From positions 2,270,001-2,334,000 of the forward strand of contig NC_011772.1 in NCBI RefSeq assembly GCF_000021305.1: 64,000 nucleotides of DNA, in the 5' to 3' direction. Positions 18,779 to 26,961 of this stretch are shown here, piece by piece. Position 1 is the stretch's first letter, and each line of letters starts with the position of its first letter. The stretch comes from Bacillus cereus G9842. Lineage in GTDB: Bacteria > Bacillota > Bacilli > Bacillales > Bacillaceae_G. Made by a program: the position numbers and the translations under genes. The notes under the pieces were generated by a model. It made no database searches. It was given only the letters and a program-made list of their open reading frames with translations, and was not told where the DNA came from.

Positions 18779-19516
18779 ATGATAAAACTTGTACTTATTC
18801 GTCACGGACAAAGTTTATGGAATCTTGAAAATCGCTTTACTGGATGGACAGATGTTGATCTATCAGAGAATGGATTAAGTGAAGCGAGAGAAGCAGGAGC
18901 AATATTAAAGAAAAACAGATATACTTTTGATGTGGCTTATACATCTGTATTAAAACGCGCAATTCGGACGTTATGGATTGTACTTCATGAGATGGATCTT
19001 ACTTGGGTCCCAATACATAAATCTTGGAAGCTAAATGAAAGACATTATGGTGCATTGCAGGGGTTGAATAAAGATGAAACTGCTCAAAAATATGGTGAGG
19101 AGCAAGTTCATATTTGGAGAAGAAGTGTTGATGTAAGACCACCGGCTCTTACTGAAGACGATCCTCGATATGAAGCGACCGATCCAAGATATAAAACACT
19201 CAAAAAAGGTGAATTTCCATTAACTGAATGTTTAGAGGATACGGAGAAGAGAGTACTTGCTTATTGGCACTCAGAAATTGCGCCGATATTAAAAAATGGT
19301 AATAAAGTAATTATTTCATCACACGGTAACACAATTCGCTCGCTAGTAAAATACTTAGACAACCTTTCGAGTGATGGTGTAGTTTCATTAAATATTCCAA
19401 CTAGTATTCCGCTTGTTTATGAATTAGACGAAAACTTACGTCCGATTCGTCATTATTATTTAAGTATGGATGGAGAAGTACCTGAAGGGGAAATTCCGAA
19501 ACATATTTCTTTTTAA
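18779..19516 (+). CDS. gpmA: 2,3-bisphosphoglycerate-dependent phosphoglycerate mutase
   Basis: GpmA interconverts 3- and 2-phosphoglycerate in glycolysis by way of a phosphohistidine. The 245-residue protein has [10 protein letters not shown] (active His near residue 9), the [14 protein letters not shown] loop, [24 protein letters not shown] near residue 87, RRSVDVRPP near residue 116 and the second His in [14 protein letters not shown] near residue 182. All are normal for the dPGM family and length. AAGGGGAA precedes the ATG. Bacilli usually also use the cofactor-independent GpmI, so this is probably a second mutase. Confidence 0.93.
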   Translation: MIKLVLIRHGQSLWNLENRFTGWTDVDLSENGLSEAREAGAILKKNRYTFDVAYTSVLKRAIRTLWIVLHEMDLTWVPIHKSWKLNERHYGALQGLNKDETAQKYGEEQVHIWRRSVDVRPPALTEDDPRYEATDPRYKTLKKGEFPLTECLEDTEKRVLAYWHSEIAPILKNGNKVIISSHGNTIRSLVKYLDNLSSDGVVSLNIPTSIPLVYELDENLRPIRHYYLSMDGEVPEGEIPKHISF

Positions 19517-19567
19517 TACGAAAATTTGAAATGAATGCTTGTCTACATATACAATATAGACTCATGG

Positions 19568-19622
19568 TAAAGTAAAATTTTAATCAGTGGGGGTCTTACT
19601 GCCCACAAATAGCAGGATAAAA
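19568..19622 (-). repeat. Short bcr1-like repeat derivative (internal deletion)
   Basis: Read on the minus strand, it starts TTTATCC-GCTATTTG-like, runs to GTAAGACCCCCAC and then directly into TGATTAAAATTTTACTTTA. Compared with the full copy at 23130-23288, the left and right ends are kept and the whole centre is missing; the join falls in the CCCCCAC word that occurs in both halves of full copies. It lies between gpmA and spoIISA. Confidence 0.7.
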
Positions 19623-19754
19623 GACGTGGTACCTTCTAATATATATGCGATGTAGCTAAATTTAGAAGCTTGTCCATGTCTTTTGTCATAAAGAGAGCAG
19701 CTTGCGCATGTAATGATATCGTGAGTAGTTTTTGAATGGAGGGTGATGTGATTA

Positions 19755-20492
19755 ATGATCTCTAACATTCGAATTGGCTTATTTGTTTTAGCGATTGTCT
19801 TTGTAGTCCTTGTTTTCTTTTATTGGAAAAATGAGGAGTTGTACGAGGAGAAAAAGCAACGTATTAGAAAGACTTGGTATGGTTTGTTTATCATATCTGT
19901 CACCGTGTATTTCATGATAAAAGGAATTGATTTAACCCTCTGGAAAAATCTTTTAATGTTTACTGCAATGGTTATTTTTGTTGATATTGCGTTCATTTTA
20001 ACGCCTAATATTTCAGAAATATGGGGTGCGAAATTTAGCGATATTGGCAAGACAGTTCAATCAATAAAACGATCATTAATTGCATCTAAAGCGAGAGGAG
20101 AAATATACACCACAATTATTCAAAATGTTAATCCAGCAGTTTTCGGTACGATGGAATGGCATACGGAAGAAGAATATACAAAGAGCTTAAATGTATTTTT
20201 AGATTCATATGGGGAAAAAATTGGCGCGAAAATTGTTGTTTTTGAAGCGGCAAAGGAATTAAATACAAACTTTCGTGGTATTCGCTCGCAATTTAGTATT
20301 ATCGTTCCGTTAGAACATATCGAGCAATTGAATGAGCAGAAAGCAGTGCAAGTAGAAAATGTCGGGATTATACCAGCAAAAATAGTAAGTGATGTTTTCA
20401 TTGTTATTGATGGAAAGAAAAATAACCTGCAAGATCGGGATTTTGAAAATGTATATAATTTAACAATACATCATAGTTATTTTAGTAAATAA
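19755..20492 (+). CDS. spoIISA: Type II toxin SpoIISA (membrane toxin)
   Basis: SpoIISA is a membrane toxin that damages the cell envelope when not held by its antitoxin. The 245-residue protein has three hydrophobic segments (about residues 5-22, 42-58 and 65-82) and then a soluble domain of about 150 residues ([15 protein letters not shown] to the end), matching the SpoIISA fold in which a GAF-like cytosolic part follows three membrane helices. GGAGG is placed well for the ATG; upstream frames are stopped. Two small acidic/charged genes that could act as antitoxins follow on the same strand. The family call is based on length, topology and recognised sequence. Confidence 0.88.
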   Translation: MISNIRIGLFVLAIVFVVLVFFYWKNEELYEEKKQRIRKTWYGLFIISVTVYFMIKGIDLTLWKNLLMFTAMVIFVDIAFILTPNISEIWGAKFSDIGKTVQSIKRSLIASKARGEIYTTIIQNVNPAVFGTMEWHTEEEYTKSLNVFLDSYGEKIGAKIVVFEAAKELNTNFRGIRSQFSIIVPLEHIEQLNEQKAVQVENVGIIPAKIVSDVFIVIDGKKNNLQDRDFENVYNLTIHHSYFSK

Positions 20493-20604
20493 GGACAGAA
20501 TCTTTTTCTGTCCTTTTCTTCTATACATAAATTAAAAACAAAATCCGACAAAGTTGAATAAAATTGGACAATCATTCCTACACTAGCATGTAGAGGTGAT
20601 TGTA

Positions 20605-20733
20605 GTGGTAAAAGATTATGACAATGATTTTTTTAAAGAAGATAACGAAGATACAACAGATTTCTCTTTAATAAAAGGGGATGCGTTGCAGCAAGTAGAA
20701 GAATTAGAAGAAGAATTAAAAAGAAAATCATAA
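20605..20733 (+). CDS. Small SpoIIS antitoxin candidate 1 (42 residues)
   Basis: This short frame begins with GTG after AGAGGTG and encodes 42 residues, mostly acidic: MVKDYDNDFFKEDNEDTTDF is the first part, then SLIKGDALQQVEEL and a Glu/Lys-rich end. It shares the pattern FFKE...TDFSL-(I/V)-KG with the next gene, so the two are paralogues. It lies 113 bases after spoIISA. Antitoxins of this system are small, partly disordered and wrap the toxin's cytosolic domain. I infer an antitoxin role from location, size and the relation to the second gene; the sequence does not resemble the B. subtilis SpoIISB that I know. Confidence 0.65.
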   Translation: MVKDYDNDFFKEDNEDTTDFSLIKGDALQQVEELEEELKRKS

Positions 20734-20734
20734 G

Positions 20735-20764
20735 TGTACACTCTTTCTACATTTGCTATATAAT
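20735..20764 (+). promoter_or_regulatory. Possible promoter for the second antitoxin gene
   Basis: A perfect -10 TATAAT at 20759-20764 has a weak -35 TGTACA at 20735-20740 with an 18-base spacer. A separate promoter for the antitoxin would let it be made in excess of the toxin, as reported for B. subtilis spoIISB. Confidence 0.4.
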
Positions 20765-20805
20765 ATAAATAAAAGGTTGTATCTTTTTGAAAAGGGGGAG
20801 AAGAG

Positions 20806-20982
20806 ATGGCTGAAGTCAATGTACAAAAGTCTTCGTTTTTTAAAGAAAAAAAAGAAGAATCCAATACAGATTTCTCTCTTGTGAAAGGTGCATTAACGGA
20901 GAATATAAATCGGTTAGAGAAACTGATGAATAATAGTAGTTCAAAATATATACAAGTGAAAAGAACAAAAGAAAATGCATAG
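20806..20982 (+). CDS. Small SpoIIS antitoxin candidate 2 (58 residues)
   Basis: The frame starts at ATG 20806 after GGGGGAG and encodes 58 residues: an N-terminal part with SSFFKEKKEESNTDFSLVKG, then ALTENINRLEKLMNN and a basic end VKRTKENA. The FFKE...TDFSLVKG segment repeats that of the preceding gene, so the two arose by duplication. The stop codon lies in the loop of the terminator hairpin. In the B. cereus group a protein of this size next to spoIISA is taken as the SpoIISB antitoxin; I am more confident in this one than in the 42-residue neighbour. Confidence 0.75.
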   Translation: MAEVNVQKSSFFKEKKEESNTDFSLVKGALTENINRLEKLMNNSSSKYIQVKRTKENA

Positions 20983-21000
20983 AGCATTTTCTTTTGTTTT
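20967..21000. terminator. Terminator shared by antitoxin gene 2 and the convergent YxeA gene
   Basis: Perfect twelve-base arms AAAAGAAAATGC/GCATTTTCTTTT with a five-base loop are followed by a T run on the plus strand and start with A bases for the minus strand. It can stop transcription from both sides. Confidence 0.8.
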
Positions 21001-21390
21001 TTATTTAATAGTAAACTTATCTTTTACTTTTTTAGGTAAATCTGTTTTCTGAATCTCTTCATAGGACTTTACTTCAATTGATGATATTTCATTTTTGCTA
21101 TTATCATCTTGATCTACATAAAGGCGTAAAAACGCGTCTTCATTTAATTTATGGTCGTTTTCTTTTTTTGTACTTCTAAATGTAATTTGTTTTTTGACAC
21201 CATCTTCATGATATGCGGGCAGCGTATAGTTTCGTAAGTTTCTACCATCTACTTTTTCGATAGCTCCTTCGCCTTTTATCTGCATGTAATATACATCTTT
21301 ACCAATTTTATTTAGTGACGCTCTCTCACAGCCAATAGTAAAACTAAAAAATAATAAACATAGTGTAATAATTGCTGCAAACTTTTTCAT
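21001..21390 (-). CDS. YxeA-family lipoprotein
   Basis: This 129-residue secreted protein has a lipoprotein signal (MKKFAAIITLCLLFFSFTIGC, lipobox Cys21), then a small domain with KDVYYMQIKGEGAIEKVDGR and a closing YEEIQKTDLPKKVKDKF that matches the YxeA/DUF1093 family. Lipid attachment would hold it at the outer face of the membrane. AAGGAGAT precedes the ATG. Function is unknown. It is convergent with the SpoIIS locus, with no sign of a shared role. Confidence 0.8.
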   Translation of the reverse strand: MKKFAAIITLCLLFFSFTIGCERASLNKIGKDVYYMQIKGEGAIEKVDGRNLRNYTLPAYHEDGVKKQITFRSTKKENDHKLNEDAFLRLYVDQDDNSKNEISSIEVKSYEEIQKTDLPKKVKDKFTIK

Positions 21391-21601
21391 TTTCTTTATC
21401 TCCTTTAATGTGTTTCTTTAAAAAGTATACGACTATTATTAAATGAGAAAAATCGATATAGCTTACAACGCCCTTATAATGTTGTATGAGTGTTGTAAAT
21501 AAAATGAACAATAAAAGTTAAAAGAAAGGTAAAATAATGAATCATGGTATAATGATAAAAGACTTACATACTATTTTTTCATTTTGAGAGGAGCTTGAAA
21601 A

Positions 21602-23071
21602 ATGTATTCTACTTTAGAACAATTAACAAAGCACCCTGTATTTTATCATTTTGCAGAAATTTCAAAGATTCCTAGAGGATCAGGTAATGAAAAGGAAATT
21701 AGTGATTATTTAGTGGGCTTTGCAAAAGAGCGTAACTTAGAAGTCATTCAAGATGAAGCATTAAATGTCATTATTAAAAAAGAAGCAACAGCTGGTTATG
21801 AAAATGTACCAGCTATTATTATTCAAGGTCATATGGATATGGTTTGCGAAAAAAATCAAGCAACAGTACATGATTTTGAAAAAGATCCAATTGAATTACG
21901 AATCATTGGGGACATGTTATATGCAAATCAAACAACTTTAGGTGCGGATAATGGTATTGCAGTTGCGTATGCATTAGCTTTATTAGATTCAAAAGAAATT
22001 CCGCATCCAGCACTTGAAGTCGTTATCACTACTGAAGAAGAAACGACAATGGGCGGGGCTTTTGCTATTGATCCAAATCATTTTGAAGGAAAGATATTTA
22101 TAAATATTGATTCTGAAGAAGATCATAAATTACTTGTAAGTAGTGCAGGTGGTGCGAAAGCTGTTGAAACAATTCCCGTAATTTGGGATGAAACACCAGC
22201 GAATATGGATGCATACCGTCTATATGTTGGCGGTCTAAAAGGCGGACATTCTGGTATGGAAATTGATAAACAACGCGGTAATGCGAACAAAGTATTAGGA
22301 CGAGTGTTACGTGATTTATCAGCACATACGGAGTTTAACATAAGTGAAGTTCACGGCGGATTAAAAACGAATGCAATTCCGCGTGAAAGTGTAGCTACAA
22401 TTTTAATTCGTACAGAAGATGTAGGGCAAGTAGAAGAAAAACTAGAATCATGGACACGTGTATTACAAGAAGAAATGCGTGCTGTTGATTCAGATGTTCA
22501 TGTTACACTGACAAAATTGGATGAAACAGTTGAAAAAGTATTTGCTAAAGAGACACAAAAGCAGCTTATTTCATCATTATTCTTAATTCCGAATGGTATT
22601 CAAAGTATGAGCATGGATATTAAAGGTCTTGTAGAAAGCTCAACAAATTTAGGCGTTATTGAAACGTTGCAAGATGAAATTAAATTACGTAACGAAGTGC
22701 GAAGTTCTGTAAGTAGTTTAAAACAACATGTTGCAGAAGAAATCAAATATATTGCTGAATTAGTTGGTGCTACATTTGAAATAGAGTCAGAGTATCCAGA
22801 ATGGCCATACAATCCAAACTCACAAATTCGTAATTTATTTGAAAAAGTACATCAAGAAAAATACAATAAAGAAATTGAAATCTTCGCTGTACATGCGGGG
22901 ATTGAGTGTAGCGCATTCGTTCAAAAGATGCCTGAATTAGATGCAATTTCATTCGGACCAGACATCTTTAACGTCCACACTCCAGATGAACATATCAGTA
23001 TCTCTTCTGTAGTGAATAACTGGGGATTCTTCGTTGATGTAATGAAGGTTACGAAAGAATTAGCTAAGTAA
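21602..23071 (+). CDS. pepD: Aminoacyl-histidine dipeptidase PepD (M20 metallopeptidase)
   Basis: PepD splits dipeptides such as carnosine and other Xaa-His peptides in the cytoplasm. The 489-residue protein shows the M20 metal ligands in order: IQGHMDMVCE near residue 80, LGADNGIAVAYALA near residue 119 (bridging Asp), TTEEETTMGG near residue 149 (catalytic Glu), INIDSEE near residue 174 and FAVHAGIEC near residue 438. A lid/dimer domain lies between. Length is normal for the family. GAGAGGAG precedes the ATG. It is monocistronic, with a strong terminator directly after it. Confidence 0.92.
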   Translation: MYSTLEQLTKHPVFYHFAEISKIPRGSGNEKEISDYLVGFAKERNLEVIQDEALNVIIKKEATAGYENVPAIIIQGHMDMVCEKNQATVHDFEKDPIELRIIGDMLYANQTTLGADNGIAVAYALALLDSKEIPHPALEVVITTEEETTMGGAFAIDPNHFEGKIFINIDSEEDHKLLVSSAGGAKAVETIPVIWDETPANMDAYRLYVGGLKGGHSGMEIDKQRGNANKVLGRVLRDLSAHTEFNISEVHGGLKTNAIPRESVATILIRTEDVGQVEEKLESWTRVLQEEMRAVDSDVHVTLTKLDETVEKVFAKETQKQLISSLFLIPNGIQSMSMDIKGLVESSTNLGVIETLQDEIKLRNEVRSSVSSLKQHVAEEIKYIAELVGATFEIESEYPEWPYNPNSQIRNLFEKVHQEKYNKEIEIFAVHAGIECSAFVQKMPELDAISFGPDIFNVHTPDEHISISSVVNNWGFFVDVMKVTKELAK

Positions 23072-23083
23072 TAACGACGAAAT

Positions 23084-23120
23084 AAAAAGGAGCCTATAAA
23101 AATTTATAGGCTCCTTTTTT
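23084..23120 (+). terminator. Strong terminator after pepD
   Basis: Seventeen-base perfect arms with A-rich start and T-rich end (AAAAAGGAGCCTATAAA and its complement) and a two-base loop. Confidence 0.9.
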
Positions 23121-23129
23121 GTATTGGAA

Positions 23130-23288
23130 TTTATCTCGCTATTTGCCGGGCAGTAAGACTCCCACCTCAAAATCCAGCGAGAGCAAAGAAGTTAGGTGGG
23201 GATCGGGCAGCCCGTAAAAGCCCGATTAGTTTAACTAATAATCAGTGAGGGATGAATAAAACCCCCACTGATTAAAGTTTTACTTTAT
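23130..23288 (+). repeat. bcr1-like repeat, full-length copy
   Basis: The 159-base element is flanked by the five-base direct repeat TTTAT (23130-23134 and 23284-23288), the target-site pattern reported for bcr1 of the B. cereus group. It contains CGCTATTTGCCGGGCAGTAAG at the left and an inverted repeat near the right end (AATCAGTG... to ...CACTGATT). It is the most complete copy in the window and is used here as the reference. It has no coding capacity. Confidence 0.8.
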
Positions 23289-23383
23289 GAGAAGTCATTT
23301 TTCGTTAGTATGTAATATTAAGCTTGAACAATTAATAAGGATGAATTGTTGATGTTTTTTAGTACTGATGAAGGGGTGGAGAA

Positions 23384-24193
23384 ATGAAGGGAAGAAAGCA
23401 TTTTATTGTTTGTATGGTTTTATTGTTCTTCACATTTAGTTTTATTGGTGTTCAGAAAATAATAGCAGAAGAAGTTGAATTTTCAGGGACAACAGCTCCA
23501 TTGAATGTAAATGTTAGAGAGGCGAAAAGTTTGAATGCAAATATTGTAGATGTGATTCCCGGAAATACAAAAGTATCTTTTAAAGGATGGGAGTATGGTG
23601 AAGCGGTTAAAGATTACTGGACAGGAAATTTAGATAATCGTTGGTTTTACTATTTTAAAGATGGAAAAAAAGTATATGTAACGTCAGCGTATATTAATGG
23701 AAATCCTCCAAGTACACCAATAGACCGTAAATTATCTGTACCTAACATATTACAAGAAAGATCAAATTGGTGTTGGGCAGGCACTTCGGTTTCAGTTTTA
23801 AATTATTTTGGGAAAACTCCTTCACAAGATCAGTACGTTAGGTATGTTAAGGGTGGATCATATAATAATCCTGCAACTTCACGTGAAATACAATATGGAT
23901 TATCGGGATATGGTGTTAGTTCAGCTATAAGTTCTGGAGCAAAATCGTATGATTGGTTCAAAAGTCAAATTAATAGTAATCAGCCGATGATTGTACTCAT
24001 TATGTGGCAAAATGGAGCTAACATCGGACACTTTCTAGTACTTGATGGATTTTATAAAGGGACAAATGGAACAGATTATATAACGTACATGGACCCTTGG
24101 TATGGTGATCATTATAATCATAATTTCAGTACGTTCCATAACAATAATAATTTTTGGTGGAGTGAAACTGTTTATAATATCCATGCAAACTAA
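23384..24193 (+). CDS. Secreted papain-like cysteine protease with N-terminal SH3-like domain
   Basis: This 269-residue protein has a signal peptide (1-29). Residues 33-105 resemble a bacterial SH3 domain (LNVNVREAKSLNANIVDVIPG), which often binds cell wall. Residues 115-269 form a C39-like/papain-like peptidase domain: Cys130 in NWCWAGTSVSVLNYF, His216 in IGHFLVLDGF and Asp237 in YMDPWYG make the expected catalytic set. AAGGGGTGGAG precedes the ATG. A second secreted protein is encoded 25 bases downstream. The substrate is unknown; an extracellular protein or peptide target is likely. The catalytic assignment is confident. Confidence 0.85.
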   Translation: MKGRKHFIVCMVLLFFTFSFIGVQKIIAEEVEFSGTTAPLNVNVREAKSLNANIVDVIPGNTKVSFKGWEYGEAVKDYWTGNLDNRWFYYFKDGKKVYVTSAYINGNPPSTPIDRKLSVPNILQERSNWCWAGTSVSVLNYFGKTPSQDQYVRYVKGGSYNNPATSREIQYGLSGYGVSSAISSGAKSYDWFKSQINSNQPMIVLIMWQNGANIGHFLVLDGFYKGTNGTDYITYMDPWYGDHYNHNFSTFHNNNNFWWSETVYNIHAN

Positions 24194-24218
24194 TAATATT
24201 AAAAGCGGGGGTTCATAA

Positions 24219-24824
24219 ATGGGAAATCTACTTAAGCTTGTGATACCGTGCATGTGTTTAATGACCGTTATTATTTTCGCTAGTAAAATTAGTTATGCAT
24301 CAAAAAATAAAAGTGAATCAGTACAATCGATCGCATTAAAAGATTATCAATATAGTAAGGGAAGTTCTTCTGAAAATTTAAATTTTGAAAAAATAACAAC
24401 ATCTCCATTTTCGTTACCAATCTATGCAACAATTCCAGCACAGCAAATTTTAAATAGCTCTGAATTTAAGCAATTGCTATTACCAACAAATGAAAAGCTG
24501 TGGTTTATTATGAAGGGTGAGCAGCCAGAAGGACTAATTGTTGCGAATGATACTGAACCGATTCGAACGGGCGGAGAAAATAGAAGTAAAGATTTATATG
24601 GATTATATAAAGCAATAAAAAATAATACAAATGAAACAAAAGATATTAGTTATTTCGAATTTGAAGGGCAAGGAATATTGGTAGTAAATCAAAATAATGA
24701 TCAAGAAATATACCTTAGCAAAGGTGCCGCTGCCATATTAAAACTTCCTGCTGGTCAAAAAGTATTGAGCAGTGAAGTAATACAGAAAATGAAAGAGAGA
24801 ATTGTAACTAGTTTTGAAAAGTAG
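24219..24824 (+). CDS. Secreted 201-residue protein, partner of the papain-like protease
   Basis: The protein starts with a signal peptide (MGNLLKLVIPCMCLMTVIIFASKISYAS, likely cut after SYA). The mature part is soluble, without Cys or a recognised catalytic motif. It begins close behind the protease gene, with its own GCGGGGG site, so both are made from one message. Its pairing with a secreted cysteine protease resembles loci in which the second gene encodes an inhibitor or a folding helper for the protease, but no sequence feature proves this. I do not recognise the family. Confidence 0.7.
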   Translation: MGNLLKLVIPCMCLMTVIIFASKISYASKNKSESVQSIALKDYQYSKGSSSENLNFEKITTSPFSLPIYATIPAQQILNSSEFKQLLLPTNEKLWFIMKGEQPEGLIVANDTEPIRTGGENRSKDLYGLYKAIKNNTNETKDISYFEFEGQGILVVNQNNDQEIYLSKGAAAILKLPAGQKVLSSEVIQKMKERIVTSFEK

Positions 24825-24916
24825 GAAGGGCTAATTCTTTTTTGTGTTTATACAAGGTTGAACAGATAACAGGATTAATGGTAGCATTAGGGCTGTTTAA
24901 AAGCTAATATTGAATA

Positions 24917-24953
24917 TAAAAAGGTTAGAGAAGTTAATTCTCTAACCTTTTTA
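24917..24953. terminator. Bidirectional terminator between the protease pair and the LuxR-type gene
   Basis: Perfect fourteen-base arms AAAAAGGTTAGAGA/TCTCTAACCTTTTT around a seven-base loop serve both convergent transcripts. Confidence 0.88.
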
Positions 24954-24964
24954 TATTCTGCTAT

Positions 24965-25216
24965 CTACTGTACAACCTTTTTGCATAGCTGAATTTCCTT
25001 ATTAGAAAATAAGGGTGCATCTATAAAACCATAATGATAAACTAAAATACCTAATTCCACTCTAGAATTAATATGCCATTTTTCTTTAATATGATTAATT
25101 ATCGTTGAAATTCTTCTAGGGGTAACATATATTTTTCTGGAAATTTCTGCATCTGTATATCCTTTTGCTACATAAATAGCCACTTCTAATTCTCTTTCGG
25201 TTAATATTCTTTTCAT
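24965..25216 (-). CDS. Stand-alone LuxR/GerE-type HTH protein
   Basis: This 83-residue protein is little more than a LuxR-type DNA-binding domain: LTERELEVAIYVAKGYTDAEISRKIYVTPRRISTIINHIKEKWHINSRVEL (about residues 5-55) gives the helix-turn-helix and dimer helix. There is no receiver or ligand domain, as in GerE. AGGGG lies before the start. It is convergent with the secreted protease pair and could be a regulator of nearby genes, but no binding site is evident. Expected DNA binding is confident, target is unknown. Confidence 0.82.
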   Translation of the reverse strand: MKRILTERELEVAIYVAKGYTDAEISRKIYVTPRRISTIINHIKEKWHINSRVELGILVYHYGFIDAPLFSNKEIQLCKKVVQ

Positions 25217-25300
25217 AAAATAAGCCCCTTCGAAATTGTTTATATAAAATCAAAAGAAACTATTAAAAGAAATAAAGGTCAAAAATCATATTTATTTCTT

Positions 25301-25447
25301 TTAATTTCGCTATTTGCGGGCAATAAGATTCTCACCTCAAAATTTAGCTGTGACAAAGAAATCGAACTACCTGTAAACGCCTGCTTGGAGTGGACTAATA
25401 ATCAGTGGTGATGAATAAAACTCCCATTGGTTATTAGTGAACTTTAT
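25301..25447 (+). repeat. Diverged bcr1-like repeat
   Basis: CGCTATTTGCGGGCAATAAG at the left and AATCAGTGGTGATGAATAAAACTCCCATTGGTTATTAGTGAACTTTAT-like sequence at the right match the full copy at 23130, with many substitutions. The left TTTAT is not intact (TTTAATT). The rest of 25217-25593 holds only the promoter region of the next gene. Confidence 0.65.
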
Positions 25448-25593
25448 TGTAATAATTTCTCATATTGTGATACAAGTTTGTGAAAAACTATAAATCCATA
25501 TAAATAGTAATTGTAACTATACTAATTTTACATTACATTAAAAGTTGGAAAATATTCTTATACTCATAAAGTGTTACATTTGAGGGAGGAAAG

Positions 25594-26472
25594 ATGGAAT
25601 TCTACAATCTTGGTATTATTATTAAAGAACTTAGAAAGAAAAAAAATATGTCACAATCTGAATTATGTCATGGAATATGTTCACAAAGCCAAATTAGTAA
25701 GATAGAAAAAGGGATTATTTATCCATCTAGCATATTGTTGTATCAACTATCTGAAAGACTTGGTATTGATCCAAATTATATATTTGCACTGACCAAAAAT
25801 AAAAAAATAAAATATATTGAAAATGTAAAATGTGTAATGAGAGATTGTGTGAAACAAAAAAAATATAATGAGCTTTACGAAATAGTGAAAAAAGAGAAAA
25901 ACGAAAATAATTTCCAATCAAAAGAAGATAAACAATTTCTATTATGGCATGAAGCGATTGCTATATATTATGTAAATGGAGCAACAATTAATGCTTTTGA
26001 CATTTTAAATAGAGCACTAAAACAAACTTTAAGTAGTAGTAACTTTTTATCAGAAAAAGAAATAAGCATAATGAATTCAATTGCTATAATACATGCAGAA
26101 AATGAAGAGTATGAGAAAAGCATAAATATATTAAAACAAAGTTTAATTAATTTTAATAAGATAGAATTTCCTAGAGAAAAAGAAATCAAATTAAGACTCA
26201 TTCATACGTTAACAAAATGTCTACACCTTGCAAATCAATATGAAGAAGCGATTAAGTATAGTGAAATAGGTATAAAATTAGCCATAAATATGAATACTTT
26301 ATACTTATTAGGTGAATTGTTTTTTGAAAAAGGTGCAATTTTATTGAAAGTTCAGCACTCTAATGAAGTTGGTTTAACATACATAAAAAAGGCATTATTT
26401 ATATTTGAACTAACAGAAAGAAAACAATATATAAAAATGATCAAGGATAAATATATTAAAAATGAAGAATAA
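25594..26472 (+). CDS. PlcR/RNPP-like regulator (XRE HTH plus TPR)
   Basis: This 292-residue protein has an N-terminal XRE helix-turn-helix (LGIIIKELRKKKNMSQSELCHG, then QSQISKIEKGIIYPS; residues 6-45), followed by helical repeats of the TPR type up to the end. This is the PlcR/NprR/Rap-like design, in which an imported signalling peptide binds the TPR part. No small exported peptide gene (PapR/NprX-like) is found directly after it. GAGGGAGG supports the start. The base composition is rather A-rich, as in the region around it. The regulated genes are unknown. Confidence 0.82.
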   Translation: MEFYNLGIIIKELRKKKNMSQSELCHGICSQSQISKIEKGIIYPSSILLYQLSERLGIDPNYIFALTKNKKIKYIENVKCVMRDCVKQKKYNELYEIVKKEKNENNFQSKEDKQFLLWHEAIAIYYVNGATINAFDILNRALKQTLSSSNFLSEKEISIMNSIAIIHAENEEYEKSINILKQSLINFNKIEFPREKEIKLRLIHTLTKCLHLANQYEEAIKYSEIGIKLAINMNTLYLLGELFFEKGAILLKVQHSNEVGLTYIKKALFIFELTERKQYIKMIKDKYIKNEE

Positions 26473-26519
26473 ACAAGAAACAATCCTAACATAAGCTATT
26501 TTTAATTGGTATTTATTCC

Positions 26520-26585
26520 TAAAAAAAGTACTGTAATACGAACTATTCCTTATTGTTGTTTATTGCTAAAATAAGTACCGTAATA
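26520..26585 (+). promoter_or_regulatory. Pair of direct 19-base repeats before the AbrB-like gene
   Basis: TAAAAAAAGTACTGTAATA (26520-26538) and TAAAATAAGTACCGTAATA (26567-26585) differ at two positions and lie 47 bases apart. They fill the space between the PlcR-like gene and the AbrB-like gene and look like regulator binding sites. Which protein binds is not known. Confidence 0.45.
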
Positions 26586-26612
26586 TTAGATAAAAATAAA
26601 GGGTGGCATTTT

Positions 26613-26891
26613 ATGAAATCAAGAGGGATTACTCGTAAAGCAGATAGCATGGGGCGTATTGTTATTCCAATGGAAATAAGACGGAGTTTAGGAATTGTAG
26701 AAAAAGATTCTCTTGAAATGTTTATAGAAGAGGATCAGATTATTTTACGAAAATATCAATCTCCAAGAGCTTGTGCACTTACAGGTGATATTTCAGACAG
26801 CAATATTTCGTTAGCGAATGGGAAGATTATTGTAAGTCCAGAGGGGACGGAACAATTAATAAAGAAGTTACAGCAATATCTTTTAAAATAA
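26613..26891 (+). CDS. AbrB-family transition-state regulator paralogue
   Basis: The frame is open further upstream, but ATG 26613 (MKSRGITRKADSMGRIVIPMEIRRSLGI) has AAAGGGTGG upstream and matches the family start, giving 92 residues. The swapped-hairpin AbrB DNA-binding domain fills residues 1-52. The C-terminal half (CALTGDISDSNISLANGKIIVSPEG) is the AbrB/Abh multimerisation domain. AbrB proteins hold down stationary-phase and secondary-metabolite genes during growth. B. cereus-group genomes have several paralogues, so this is not necessarily the main AbrB. Confidence 0.88.
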   Translation: MKSRGITRKADSMGRIVIPMEIRRSLGIVEKDSLEMFIEEDQIILRKYQSPRACALTGDISDSNISLANGKIIVSPEGTEQLIKKLQQYLLK

Positions 26892-26931
26892 AAGGTAAGT
26901 AAGGATTTTAAAATAGAATATTCTTGTAAAG

Positions 26932-26961
26932 AAAGTCCTCTATCATTTAGGGGGCTTTTTT
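26932..26961 (+). terminator. Terminator after the AbrB-like gene
   Basis: AAAGTCCTCT pairs with AGGGGGCTTT (with G-T pairs), followed by a T run. The next bcr1-like copy begins within this T run. Confidence 0.7.
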
